A stretch of 21,120 bases of DNA, from positions 1 through 21,120 of the IMG/VR virus record IMGVR_UViG_3300030108_001573. The stretch is one strand, 5' to 3'. How positions within the stretch are numbered: position 1 is the first letter of the stretch; each line of letters starts with the position of its first letter. This DNA comes from a virus. The notes beneath the pieces were generated by a model. The model had not been told where the DNA came from and ran no database searches. It was given only the letters and a program-made list of their open reading frames with translations. The translations under genes were made by a program, and so were the position numbers. Shown in pieces: positions 1 to 7,825 of this stretch.

Positions 1-2
1 CA

Positions 3-2516
3 CAAATCTACAACAGTAATAGAGCAACTTTAGATTTATCTACTGATACAGGTAATTATTCATCAAGTACTAATCTTAAAATGTGGTTAAGAATGGGCGA
101 TGAAGCATCTACAAGAGTAGTAGATACTAATGCTAACAACCTTGTAATACCTGATATGAGAAAGACATTCTTTAGTGGCAAGAGTATAGACTTTGATGGT
201 AGTAATGATTATATAGAAGTAAGCGATTCAAATAATTTAAGTTTTGGAGATGGTAGTTCTGATTCAGCATTTAGTATTTCGGCTTGGATATATATGGATG
301 ATGCTACAGATTTTCAAATATTAAACAAAGGTGTATTTAATACAGATGGAGAATGGAATTTTAGAACAAACTCATCTGACAAATTAGTTTTTGCTTTATA
401 TGACGAAAGTGTAGCAAGTACACACGAAAGTGTTTTGTCATCAGCTTTAACATCTTATGAAGGACAATGGATTCACGTTGTTGGAACTTATGATGGTACA
501 GGTGGAACAAGTGCAAATAGTGGATTAGAATTATATATAAATGGTTCAAATGCAACAGACACAAGAGTAGATGGTGGTACTTATGTAGCTATGGAAAATT
601 TAGCAGGTAATGTGCGTATAGGTAGATTAGATACTAATTATGGTAATGGGAAAATATGCGATGTCGCTGTATGGAATACAGAGTTAGATGCCAACACAGT
701 AGCATCTATTTACAATTCAGGTGAGCCAAACAATTTATTATTATCTGCAAGTTATACAGCAGGTAGTGGTGTAGACAAGACAGCTAACTTACAAGCCTAT
801 TATAGAATGGGTAATGGAACTTTAGATTTAGATAGTACAACAGGCGATTTGGTTATAGCAGATCAAACTAATGCGACATTAGGTAGCGAATTATTCAATG
901 GAACAGATAAAGGTGTAAATTTATTTACTTCTACAGGTGGAGGAACGGAAGTATCTTTTGAATATAGTTCAGGAGAATGGATAGCAACAGGAAATGGTGG
1001 AGATTCAATAGCAATATTTTATTTGTCAGATAAATCCTCAAACGGAGGTCTTTCATCAGATTTAGATGCAAATAGTTTTTATAAAGTAACATTTGATGCC
1101 AAAGAAGAAAATGGAGATGTAGCTTTACAAGTTATTGCAAATAATAGCCATACCATTAATTTAGAAACTACATATACTTCTTATACTTTATATATAAAAA
1201 CAAAATCTACTTCTACAGACACAAATCATTATATAAGATTCATTAGTCTTGGTAATACTGAAAAAGGATATATTAAAAATTTATCAGTCAAAAAATTACA
1301 AGGAAATGCAGGTGTAATGGAGAATATGAGTGCATTTGACATAGTAGATCACGCACCTAATCGTAATTCAGGCGATATGATTAACTTTGATGCGACAGCC
1401 GATATAGAAACAGACACACCTGTACAGATATATACAGTAACAAATACAAAGTCTGTACTGTTTGATGGAAGTGATGATTTTATACAATTTGGAGATATAG
1501 AATTTACAGGTGCTTTTAGTATTTCAGCTTGGATAAAATTTAATAATTTAAATCAAGAAACTTTAATAGGAAATTCAACCAATTCTAATTGGTTAAGATT
1601 TGAAGATACTGATGATATTAAGTTTAAAATAGGTAATAATTCTATTATAGTTACAAATTCAGGTGCTTTTTCTACAGGAAGTTGGTTTCATTTTTCAGCT
1701 GTTAGAAATAGTAGTAATGTAATAACATTTTACAAGAATGGTGTTGCATTATCAACAACAGGCAGTAGAAGTGGTACTTTTACACCTGAAAGAATAGGAC
1801 AAAAGACAAGTGGAGATACCTTTTTTGATGGCAATATAGATGAATTAGCTTTGTGGAATGTTGAATTGTCAGCATCTCAAGTTGCACAAATATATCACGG
1901 TAGTCAAGCTAATTTTGATTTAAGTCAGAATGGTGGTGGATACACATCAGCATCTAATTTACAAGCTTGGTGGAGAATGGGTGATGGAACTATAGATGAC
2001 TTTACTTTAATTGGTGATCAAACAGACACATCTTTACAAAGCAACATAATTGATAGTACAAAGTTTTTTAGAGAAGAAGATGGAACAAGTGGTGGATGGA
2101 CACCTTATGGTACTAATAGTTTATCAGTAACATCTGATAGTGTTACAATCGCTTATGGTAACCACACATACGGTGCTAAATTAATATTTAAACAAACAGG
2201 TGCAAATAGTTCTTTAACAGAAAATTTGGTTGTTGATCAGGTATATAAATTCTCTTGCACTATATCATCTTTAACGGATGGTGGAAATATGAGATTGAAC
2301 GTAACGGGTGCTTCTGTAACAAGTGAAGTATTATCTAATGGTGATGCTGTAATATATTTTAGGGCATCACACGCAACTTCAAATACTTTGAGATTAAATG
2401 GATTAAATTCAGGCGAAACTGTTACTATATCTAATCCAAGCTTACAAAAGGTCAATGGTAACGCAGGTATAATGACAAGTATGACATCAAGTCAAATAGA
2501 AACAGATACACCGTAA
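3..2516 (+). CDS. LamG-repeat adhesion/tail-fibre-like protein, 5'-truncated by window edge
   Basis: Probable virion surface protein that binds a host or carbohydrate ligand. The ATG at 81 is not the true start: the frame is open to the left edge, and the residues before it (QIYNSNRATLDL) match the end of a LamG repeat seen twice later (SIYNSGEPNNLLL, QIYHGSQANFDL). Counting from the ATG at 81, a concanavalin/LamG-type module spans about residues 33-215 (SIDFDGSNDYIEV to VWNTELDANTV). A jelly-roll, carbohydrate-binding-like segment follows at about 275-415. A second LamG lies at about 457-607 (SVLFDGSDDFIQF to LWNVELSASQV), and a second jelly-roll-like segment at about 650-795. The protein ends at IETDTP, the same words that precede the internal LamG at residue 440, so it stops at a module boundary. 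The family assignment comes from motif reading; the ligand is unknown. Confidence 0.8.
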   Translation, partial: QIYNSNRATLDLSTDTGNYSSSTNLKMWLRMGDEASTRVVDTNANNLVIPDMRKTFFSGKSIDFDGSNDYIEVSDSNNLSFGDGSSDSAFSISAWIYMDDATDFQILNKGVFNTDGEWNFRTNSSDKLVFALYDESVASTHESVLSSALTSYEGQWIHVVGTYDGTGGTSANSGLELYINGSNATDTRVDGGTYVAMENLAGNVRIGRLDTNYGNGKICDVAVWNTELDANTVASIYNSGEPNNLLLSASYTAGSGVDKTANLQAYYRMGNGTLDLDSTTGDLVIADQTNATLGSELFNGTDKGVNLFTSTGGGTEVSFEYSSGEWIATGNGGDSIAIFYLSDKSSNGGLSSDLDANSFYKVTFDAKEENGDVALQVIANNSHTINLETTYTSYTLYIKTKSTSTDTNHYIRFISLGNTEKGYIKNLSVKKLQGNAGVMENMSAFDIVDHAPNRNSGDMINFDATADIETDTPVQIYTVTNTKSVLFDGSDDFIQFGDIEFTGAFSISAWIKFNNLNQETLIGNSTNSNWLRFEDTDDIKFKIGNNSIIVTNSGAFSTGSWFHFSAVRNSSNVITFYKNGVALSTTGSRSGTFTPERIGQKTSGDTFFDGNIDELALWNVELSASQVAQIYHGSQANFDLSQNGGGYTSASNLQAWWRMGDGTIDDFTLIGDQTDTSLQSNIIDSTKFFREEDGTSGGWTPYGTNSLSVTSDSVTIAYGNHTYGAKLIFKQTGANSSLTENLVVDQVYKFSCTISSLTDGGNMRLNVTGASVTSEVLSNGDAVIYFRASHATSNTLRLNGLNSGETVTISNPSLQKVNGNAGIMTSMTSSQIETDTP

Positions 2517-2525
2517 GGAGAATAA

Positions 2526-2774
2526 ATGTTTAGTAATAGAAAATGGGTAATAATAACTTTGGCTGACTACACAGATGAGCAGTTAGAAGAATTAGTATCT
2601 AATGCAATACAAACAAGTTCATCTACATTGAGAAAGTCAGTAGATGGAACTAAAGCAATATTGAAGTGGGATGGCGACACACCATCTTGTTTTGATGGTA
2701 TGGTAACATACAATCACACACAAATATTAACCACTTTAGCGACATCAGAGTGGACAGTTGAGGAAACAGAATGA
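2526..2774 (+). CDS. Small hypothetical protein (82 aa)
   Basis: I do not recognise a function. The start is well supported by an AAGGAGAATAA ribosome binding site directly before the ATG, nine bases after the LamG gene stops. The protein is soluble, with an acidic helix near residues 14-26 (DYTDEQLEELVSNAIQ) and a short segment rich in W, D and T (KWDGDTPSCFDGM). Its stop overlaps the lysozyme start as ATGA, so the two are probably translationally coupled. It could be a tail-fibre accessory or a lysis-associated protein; nothing in the sequence decides between them. Confidence 0.7.
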   Translation: MFSNRKWVIITLADYTDEQLEELVSNAIQTSSSTLRKSVDGTKAILKWDGDTPSCFDGMVTYNHTQILTTLATSEWTVEETE

Positions 2775-3172
2775 GCTTAGTAGAATCAATTAAAGAAGGT
2801 GAAGGCTATAGAGCTAAAGTATATAAATGCACAGAAGGTTACGATACTATAGGTTATGGCTTTGCAATTAAAGACTTAGAATTGGATGAAGAAGTTTGCG
2901 ACTTAATACTAGATAAAAAGCTAGATAAACTTATAGATGCTACGAATAAAAAGTTTCCATTTTTAAGAGAGTTGCCACAAGATAAATGTGAGGTAGTATT
3001 TGAAATGGTGTATCAACTTGGACTTACTGGTGTAAGTAAGTTTAAGAAGATGTTAAAAGCATTAGAAAGAAAAGATTATGACAAGGCATCTGCAGAAATG
3101 CTTGATAGTTTATGGGCAAAGCAGACACCTAATAGAGCTATTAAACTTAGTAATAAGATGAAAAAATGTTAG
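2771..3172 (+). CDS. Endolysin: T4-type lysozyme (GH24 muramidase)
   Basis: Predicted muramidase that cuts peptidoglycan at the end of infection. Residues 9-30 line up with T4 lysozyme in identical numbering: Glu11 is the general acid, Thr26 is conserved in YDTIGYG, and Cys20 sits where T4 has Asp20. This fits the known Glu-8aa-Asp/Cys-5aa-Thr triad of phage lysozymes. The C-terminal TPNRA box at about 117-121 is also typical of the T4 type. At 133 residues it is shorter than T4 lysozyme (164). There is no signal peptide or N-terminal membrane anchor, so it should need a holin to reach the wall. The start overlaps the upstream stop (ATGA), and the stop overlaps the 48-residue membrane protein start at 3166. 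Confidence 0.93.
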   Translation: MSLVESIKEGEGYRAKVYKCTEGYDTIGYGFAIKDLELDEEVCDLILDKKLDKLIDATNKKFPFLRELPQDKCEVVFEMVYQLGLTGVSKFKKMLKALERKDYDKASAEMLDSLWAKQTPNRAIKLSNKMKKC

Positions 3173-3312
3173 ATACTTTACGAACAGCAGGTGTAGGAAT
3201 AGCAGGAAGCGCGTTGCATTGGACAGAATATGTGCCGCCGATAATGAGTGCTTTGGCGGCATTGGCAACATTAGTTTATATGCTTATTAAAATTAATAAA
3301 GAGATAGAATAG
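3166..3312 (+). CDS. Candidate holin: 48-aa single-span membrane protein
   Basis: Short reading frame starting with an ATG that overlaps the lysozyme stop by seven bases and filling the otherwise empty gap before the metallophosphoesterase. The protein has a short polar N-terminus, a Gly/Ala-rich stretch at about 8-18, the turn EYVPP at 21-25, one hydrophobic helix at about 26-42, and a charged tail KINKEIE. Size, topology and position directly after the endolysin fit a single-span phage holin. It also resembles small PPI...YMxIKIxKEI proteins that I recall from other phages, but that is memory and not a search result. An antiholin or spanin part is possible. Confidence 0.6.
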   Translation: MLDTLRTAGVGIAGSALHWTEYVPPIMSALAALATLVYMLIKINKEIE

Positions 3313-3319
3313 AGGTAAG

Positions 3320-4093
3320 ATGGGGAAAGTTTTAAAAAGAGCAATCGTAACACCAGATAAGCACTTTCCTTTACATTCACAACCTGCGATAAATTGCGTT
3401 ATACAGACTATTGAAATTATTAAGCCTGATATTTATGTAGACTTAGGCGATACTGGTGAATGGGGAAATTTTTCACATTGGAAGTGGAAAAGAAAGAAAA
3501 GACCACCATTAGAGGTTATAATACCAACATTAGATCAAGATGTTAAGGATGTCAATGAAGGTATGGATCAAATAGATGAGGCGTTAGATAAGGCAGGATG
3601 CGAAACTAAACACTTTATTGAAGGTAATCACGAACTATGGTTAGATCAGTTTGTAGAAGAACATCCTTACTTGCCTCAGTACAAGCCACAGAATTGCTTA
3701 AAGTTAAAAGAGCGTGGTTACAAATACCACAAGTGTGGCAAGTTTTTAAAGATAGGTAAATTAAATTTTTATCATGGACATTTGTATGGAGGTCAGTATC
3801 ATACTGCTAACCATCTTAGAAAGTTAGGTGCTAATGTTATGTATGGTCATTGGCACGACATCCAACAAATGAGTGCTACACATATAGACGGACAGAAGTC
3901 AGCTTGGAGTATAGGTTGTTTAAAAGATATGTCTGATGCTAGTAATGAGTGGTTAGGTGGTAGAGAGCATAATTGGTGTCATGGTTTTGCAATAGTAGAC
4001 TTTTTTGAGAAAGGTTACTTTTCTGTACACCTTATGCAAATTATAAACGGAGTTACAAGCCTTTATGGAGAAAAGATAGATGGCAATGTCTAA
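3320..4093 (+). CDS. Calcineurin-like metallophosphoesterase
   Basis: Predicted soluble, metal-dependent phosphoesterase. All family motifs are visible in order: DKH at 13-15, GD at 43-44 within VDLGDTGEWG, GNHE at 102-105, HGH at 152-154 and GHWHD at 176-180. These supply the usual Asp, Asn and His metal ligands, so the enzyme should be active. The substrate cannot be read from sequence; members of the family act on phosphoproteins, nucleotides or nucleic acids. At 257 residues it is little more than the catalytic core. A weak AGAGGTAAG precedes the ATG. It sits between the lysis genes and a membrane protein within the late operon, an unusual place for such an enzyme, and its last 14 bases overlap the next gene. 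Confidence 0.88.
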   Translation: MGKVLKRAIVTPDKHFPLHSQPAINCVIQTIEIIKPDIYVDLGDTGEWGNFSHWKWKRKKRPPLEVIIPTLDQDVKDVNEGMDQIDEALDKAGCETKHFIEGNHELWLDQFVEEHPYLPQYKPQNCLKLKERGYKYHKCGKFLKIGKLNFYHGHLYGGQYHTANHLRKLGANVMYGHWHDIQQMSATHIDGQKSAWSIGCLKDMSDASNEWLGGREHNWCHGFAIVDFFEKGYFSVHLMQIINGVTSLYGEKIDGNV

Positions 4094-4514
4094 ACAAGAG
4101 ATAGAAGCAAAGAAAAAAGAACGAGCTGCAGCTAGAAGGCTGTTAATAGATAAGTTGCGTTTCTGGGTAGGTGTATTTAGTGTACCTACTATATTAATTA
4201 TGGCTTGTATGTTGATTGCCGCCGCTTATTATCTTGGTGAAAGTCAATTAGCGGTTGTAACTGGTTTGATTTCTACAATTACCTTAGGTTTGATAAATGT
4301 ATTAACATCTATGGTAGCACCGCCACCACCTGAAGATCCATTAGCAACAGTAGCAAAAGACCTGGTTCATCACTTGCAAGAAACAAACAAAAGTGCAGAA
4401 ATTATGATGGATAAAAACCACATAAAAATAGGTGGTAATGGTATGAAAGTAGCAACAAGTAACGACAAAGATTTAGTATGGGGTAACGATGAAAAACCAA
4501 AAAAAAGGAAGTAA
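4080..4514 (+). CDS. Two-helix membrane protein (144 aa), function unknown
   Basis: Membrane protein of unknown role. A very basic N-terminal helix (residues 5-27, rich in K, R and E) leads into hydrophobic helices at about 29-52 and 57-79. A proline run (APPPPEDP, 80-87) follows, then a polar C-terminal half ending in KPKKRK. Both tails should be cytoplasmic. The start at 4080 is chosen because GGAG at 4067-4070 lies nine bases upstream; a second ATG at 4086 is less well placed. It overlaps the metallophosphoesterase end by 14 bases. Position near the endolysin makes a holin or antiholin possible, but the long hydrophilic C-terminus is atypical. Confidence 0.75.
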   Translation: MAMSKQEIEAKKKERAAARRLLIDKLRFWVGVFSVPTILIMACMLIAAAYYLGESQLAVVTGLISTITLGLINVLTSMVAPPPPEDPLATVAKDLVHHLQETNKSAEIMMDKNHIKIGGNGMKVATSNDKDLVWGNDEKPKKRK

Positions 4515-4632
4515 CCATATTTATCATCAAAGAAAAGCTCAATTAGATGCTTTGAACGGTGAATATAATGGATGGTGGATATATGAGTATTGTAAAGACG
4601 CAATAATTAGGTATCAGCCAGAAGGAAGGTAA
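4489..4632 (+). CDS. Small hypothetical protein (47 aa)
   Basis: Short frame that begins inside the 3' end of the upstream membrane-protein gene (26-base overlap) and fills most of the gap to the next good ribosome binding site. The product is basic and aromatic (HIYHQRK, YNGWWIYEYCK). I do not recognise it. No strong ribosome binding site precedes the ATG, so expression could depend on coupling to the upstream gene. The tight fit between its stop (TAA at 4630-4632) and the next start at 4634 supports it being real, but a non-coding spacer remains possible. Confidence 0.4.
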   Translation: MKNQKKGSNHIYHQRKAQLDALNGEYNGWWIYEYCKDAIIRYQPEGR

Positions 4633-4633
4633 T

Positions 4634-4756
4634 ATGACAATTTTACAAGCATTATCAATGATAGGTGTAGCTTTTTTAATAGCAGTTCCTGTTTGGTTAA
4701 TATATTTACTTGGTAAAGTTAGTATTATATACTTAGTTGAACAATTAAGAAAATGA
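4634..4756 (+). CDS. 40-aa single-span membrane protein
   Basis: Short gene with a strong ribosome binding site, AAGGAAGG at 4622-4629, four bases before the ATG. The product is almost entirely one hydrophobic helix (residues 8-36, with a Pro-Val-Trp kink) followed by a charged end (EQLRK). It ends at 4756, so an ATG at 4753 overlaps the stop as ATGA. Its size, and its place among several small membrane proteins near the endolysin, make it a second candidate for a holin or antiholin. No sequence family is recognisable. Confidence 0.6.
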   Translation: MTILQALSMIGVAFLIAVPVWLIYLLGKVSIIYLVEQLRK

Positions 4757-4817
4757 ACAATGTATCAGTATCAAATCTGCCAATTTTTTATGTAGACAAT
4801 AGAATAACCTTTAAGAT

Positions 4818-4821
4818 GGAG
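4818..4821 (+). promoter_or_regulatory. Ribosome binding site favouring the 4828 start
   Basis: GGAG followed by a six-base spacer and ATG. No comparable motif precedes the upstream in-frame ATG at 4753, so this site decides the preferred start. Confidence 0.55.
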
Positions 4822-4827
4822 AAAGTA

Positions 4828-5124
4828 ATGAATTTTGATAAAATAAACACTTTATTAGACAAAGTTGGAGTCGATGGCGATGAAATTAAGAATAATTTCA
4901 AAGACGCTATAGAAGAAGAGATAAAAGAAGCTAAAGCTGAAGTATCTTTATCTGTAAAAGATAAAATTATGTATTTCTTTGAAGATGAAGAAGGTAAGAA
5001 AATTTTAGTTGATAAAGTAAATAAAGCTATTGACATTCCATTTCTTTCTGAAAAAGTTGAAGAAAAGATTTTTACTATTATATTTGAAGTTATAGGTGGA
5101 GTTTTAAAGAAAGTTCTTAAATAA
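4828..5124 (+). CDS. Small helical hypothetical protein (98 aa; alternative start 4753)
   Basis: I do not recognise this protein. It is charged and probably all-helical: an acidic/basic amphipathic region (residues 16-45, rich in K, E and A) and a hydrophobic amphipathic C-terminus (FTIIFEVIGGVLKKVLK). The start at 4828 is preferred because GGAG at 4818-4821 lies six bases before it. An in-frame ATG at 4753 would add 25 residues and overlap the upstream stop as ATGA, so it cannot be excluded. The stop shares one base with the next ATG. The hydrophobic tail could associate with membranes. Confidence 0.65.
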   Translation: MNFDKINTLLDKVGVDGDEIKNNFKDAIEEEIKEAKAEVSLSVKDKIMYFFEDEEGKKILVDKVNKAIDIPFLSEKVEEKIFTIIFEVIGGVLKKVLK

Positions 5125-5912
5125 TGAGTTTAACTAACAAAACAATAGCAAGTAGTTACAAAGACTTATTGCAGATAGACAATGGCAATAACGGTGTATC
5201 TACATCTACAAAGCAAATAAAGAGTGGCGATGGCACTAATTCTTGTGCATCTATATCAGATGATCAATTATCAATAAAGCCACAGAACGACAATACAACA
5301 GATGTATTGACTGTTAAAAACGCAGGTGGAACAAACTTGCTGCAAGTAGACAGCACTAATACAAAAGTAAAAGCATTAGGGCAGTTTGTTAATACTCAGG
5401 TTAAACAATTTATGTTATCATCTGTTAATTTTCAACCATCTACAACAAACTGGACTATGTTAGACTCTATAGGAGGTGGCAGATTTAATACAACACCACC
5501 GACTATGGGTTCAGGATCAACTCCTAATACATCGCTTACAATATCAACTACAGCAGATGATGTAGTACAATGTTTGTGGTATTTACCTTTTAATATAACA
5601 CTAGATCAAGTAATTGTTTGGTTTGGTGCTGATGTAAGTTCAGGTGATGAAGTTCAATTTAGTTTGATGAGTTATGACATTGATACAAGTAATGGCAGTA
5701 CAGGTGGTGATCTTAGTAATGGAACAGAGGTTGCAGTTTCACCATCAGCTATAGTAGGAGCAGGTTATGAACAGGCTTATTTTCAAACTTTAAATATAAG
5801 TAGTGCAGATGTAAATTCAGGCAAGGCAATAACTGCAAATGTTAAAATGGATGGAACTTCGGCTGATTTGACAATATCAATGCAGGTAATATATTCTTTA
5901 AGGAGTGCGTAA
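5124..5912 (+). CDS. Probable virion structural protein (262 aa)
   Basis: Beta-rich, Ser/Thr/Gly/Asn-rich protein with few charges, typical of phage fibre or decoration proteins. The N-terminal third (residues 1-80) has short repeated strand-turn phrases (QIDNGNNGVSTSTKQIKSGD, LSIKPQNDNTTDVLTV) like the attachment part of a fibre. The rest looks like one compact beta-sandwich. I recall similar proteins starting MSLTNKTIASSYKDLLQ in marine phage genomes and always unassigned; this is memory only. It is coupled to its neighbours by TAATG overlaps at both ends. A tail-fibre or head-fibre role is inferred from composition and place. Confidence 0.65.
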   Translation: MSLTNKTIASSYKDLLQIDNGNNGVSTSTKQIKSGDGTNSCASISDDQLSIKPQNDNTTDVLTVKNAGGTNLLQVDSTNTKVKALGQFVNTQVKQFMLSSVNFQPSTTNWTMLDSIGGGRFNTTPPTMGSGSTPNTSLTISTTADDVVQCLWYLPFNITLDQVIVWFGADVSSGDEVQFSLMSYDIDTSNGSTGGDLSNGTEVAVSPSAIVGAGYEQAYFQTLNISSADVNSGKAITANVKMDGTSADLTISMQVIYSLRSA

Positions 5913-7480
5913 TGGCAAATTTAAATACACAATTAGTTTTGACAGCAAATGGAAAAGAGTTTGAATTTCAAAATTCAACTACATATAATGAAATATTTAA
6001 CATAGAACAGTCAGTATCTGAAACGGATGATTTTGTAAGGTTGTTAAATTTTGATCCTACATCAGGTGGTGCTACTACAGGAATTATAGAAAATCCACAA
6101 TTTATTTGTGTTTATAATTCTTCTAATCAAGCTGCCGAAATACAACATCTTGTGCAAGGTATAACTGCAGGTGCAAGTGATACAACTGGAGCGTCAGATG
6201 GCAATATTCAAATGCTATTAAGACCTCAAGAGTATTATATTATTCCTCATTCTATGTTGGTAAATTATAGTACGACTAAATCAGCTATGAATGGCACTAC
6301 TACATCTGTAGATAATGATACACCTTCCTCTGATATGTATGGAGGAGTTGCAGCTTTTGTAGATGGCTCAGGCTTGGCAAGTAGCACAACTGCCACTTCA
6401 TTTGATATAGATGATAATGAAAGTTCTCCTGCAGGTGTTGCATTACTTTTTAAGGTTGGAGATTTAATTAGAATTGAAGATGAGATAATGGAAATAACAG
6501 GAATTACAGACTCTGGAGGAACTGAAGATACTTTAACTGTTAAAAGAGGTTTATTTGGATCGACTGCAGCTACACACTCAGACAATACTCAGATAAGGCT
6601 TCCATTTTTTAATAACTATGATGATTTTAACACATATTCTACTGCATCTACTGATGTATCAGGTAATTTTAAATCTACAAACTTTTTTGCAAAATATAGA
6701 AACAATACAACTACTGTTCAAGATGGTTTATGTAGAGGAACAGTAGCTATTAAGTTTTTTGAAGCAGGTTATCAAGAGTTTGGACTTTCAGGTATAACAT
6801 CAGCAACAAAAACAGGTTTAACTGCATCTACTCAATATTTCGTTAAGATAGGTATAGATGGAGCAACAGCAGATGAAATATCAATTACAACTGACTCTAG
6901 TGTAGATACATTTGGTGGAGCAAATGGATTTGTAGCAAAGTTGCAAACTGCAATAGATGCTTTATTTTCAGATGCAAGTAAGAATAATTTTCAGAAAGGA
7001 GCGACAGTATCTATTGTAAACGGAGATATAAGGGTAACCTCAAAGCAACATCTTTCTACATCCGCTATCGCGCTAACAGCAGGAACAAGTGGTTCAGATA
7101 CAACAACAGAAATATTTGCACAAGCAATAGGTAGATTACCTGCCGCACCAGAAGGAGCAGTAGCAGCAAAACTTCCTGATGATAATATTGTAAAAGATGG
7201 AATATCAGCACCAAATTCTGAAGCATACTTAATGGATGATGGTTTTGGCAATTTAATTGCAGGTTCTTCTGCACAAGGTAGCGGAACGATAGACTATGAT
7301 ACAGGTGCAATAAATTTAACAGGATGTCCAAGTAGAGCAGATTTTGTATTCTCTGCGATAGGAACATCAGGTTTAGCTTGTGGAGGAAATACAAATTTAA
7401 ACACTCTTACAAGTATAAGAGCAAGAAGTACAAGTAACAAAAGAAAAGCGAAAATACAGATAATAGCATTTAATCAATAA
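5912..7480 (+). CDS. Probable virion structural protein (522 aa)
   Basis: Large beta-rich protein of unknown exact role. Residues 182-228 hold a module (VGDLIRIEDEIMEITGI, then LTVKRGLFGS) of the kind found in phage fibre or baseplate proteins, where a short strand-rich domain ends in an RG(L)xGS turn. The C-terminus is basic (SNKRKAKIQIIAFNQ). An AAGGAG site at about 5900-5905 precedes the start, which overlaps the upstream stop as TAATG. It follows another structural-type protein and precedes the basic protein cluster, so it is probably part of the virion. Head decoration and tail fibre are both open. Confidence 0.6.
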   Translation: MANLNTQLVLTANGKEFEFQNSTTYNEIFNIEQSVSETDDFVRLLNFDPTSGGATTGIIENPQFICVYNSSNQAAEIQHLVQGITAGASDTTGASDGNIQMLLRPQEYYIIPHSMLVNYSTTKSAMNGTTTSVDNDTPSSDMYGGVAAFVDGSGLASSTTATSFDIDDNESSPAGVALLFKVGDLIRIEDEIMEITGITDSGGTEDTLTVKRGLFGSTAATHSDNTQIRLPFFNNYDDFNTYSTASTDVSGNFKSTNFFAKYRNNTTTVQDGLCRGTVAIKFFEAGYQEFGLSGITSATKTGLTASTQYFVKIGIDGATADEISITTDSSVDTFGGANGFVAKLQTAIDALFSDASKNNFQKGATVSIVNGDIRVTSKQHLSTSAIALTAGTSGSDTTTEIFAQAIGRLPAAPEGAVAAKLPDDNIVKDGISAPNSEAYLMDDGFGNLIAGSSAQGSGTIDYDTGAINLTGCPSRADFVFSAIGTSGLACGGNTNLNTLTSIRARSTSNKRKAKIQIIAFNQ

Positions 7481-7491
7481 GGAGAATAGAT

Positions 7492-7563
7492 ATGCCAGGA
7501 CATTATGGAAAGAAAATGAATAAAGGTAAGAAAAAGAAAAAAGGGATGAAAAAGCGTAAGTGA
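7492..7563 (+). CDS. Micro-gene for a 23-aa lysine-rich peptide
   Basis: A very short gene, but with a strong AAGGAG site at 7479-7484 before the ATG and a stop one base before the next gene. The peptide (MPGHYGKKMNKGKKKKK followed by GMKKRK) has 12 Lys/Arg in 23 residues and no acidic residue. It is the first of four consecutive basic proteins. I recall MPGHYGKK-type peptides from other marine phages, without a search. A nucleic-acid-condensing role inside the capsid is inferred from charge alone. Confidence 0.65.
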   Translation: MPGHYGKKMNKGKKKKKGMKKRK

Positions 7564-7564
7564 A

Positions 7565-7822
7565 ATGGCTAAATATAGAGGCAGAACAGTTCGTTTAAAT
7601 AAACCTTCTAGAATACGAAGAGGACAACCAGGTTTTGGTCGTAAAAAGTCGCAAGTATTTGTTAAGGACAAAGGTCGAGTAAAAAGAATTACGTTTGGTG
7701 ATCCTAATATGAGAATTAAAAAGTCAAGTCCTGCTAGAAGAAAGTCTTTTAGAGCTAGGCATAGATGTGCAACAGCAAAAGACAGAACTACTGCAAGATA
7801 TTGGTCGTGTAAGGCTTGGTAA
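7565..7822 (+). CDS. Highly basic protein with SFRARHxC...YWSCKxW motif (85 aa)
   Basis: Contains 17 Arg and 12 Lys against 3 acidic residues. The C-terminal half carries a distinctive set of phrases: FGDPNM at 44-49, ARRKSFRARHRC at 57-68 and YWSCKAW at 79-85. I recognise this combination as recurrent in phage and some giant-virus proteins of unknown function. His66, Cys68 and Cys82 could bind a metal. The start lies one base after the 23-residue peptide stops. A virion nucleic-acid-binding or head-assembly role is likely from charge and position next to head-tail genes, but is unproven. Confidence 0.8.
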   Translation: MAKYRGRTVRLNKPSRIRRGQPGFGRKKSQVFVKDKGRVKRITFGDPNMRIKKSSPARRKSFRARHRCATAKDRTTARYWSCKAW

Positions 7823-7825
7823 GAA

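Noticed and set aside
7065-7394. Leucine-rich 109-residue minus-strand frame within the 522-residue structural gene
   Set aside because: The Leu runs are complements of Ala, Gly and Ser codons on the + strand; no start signal.
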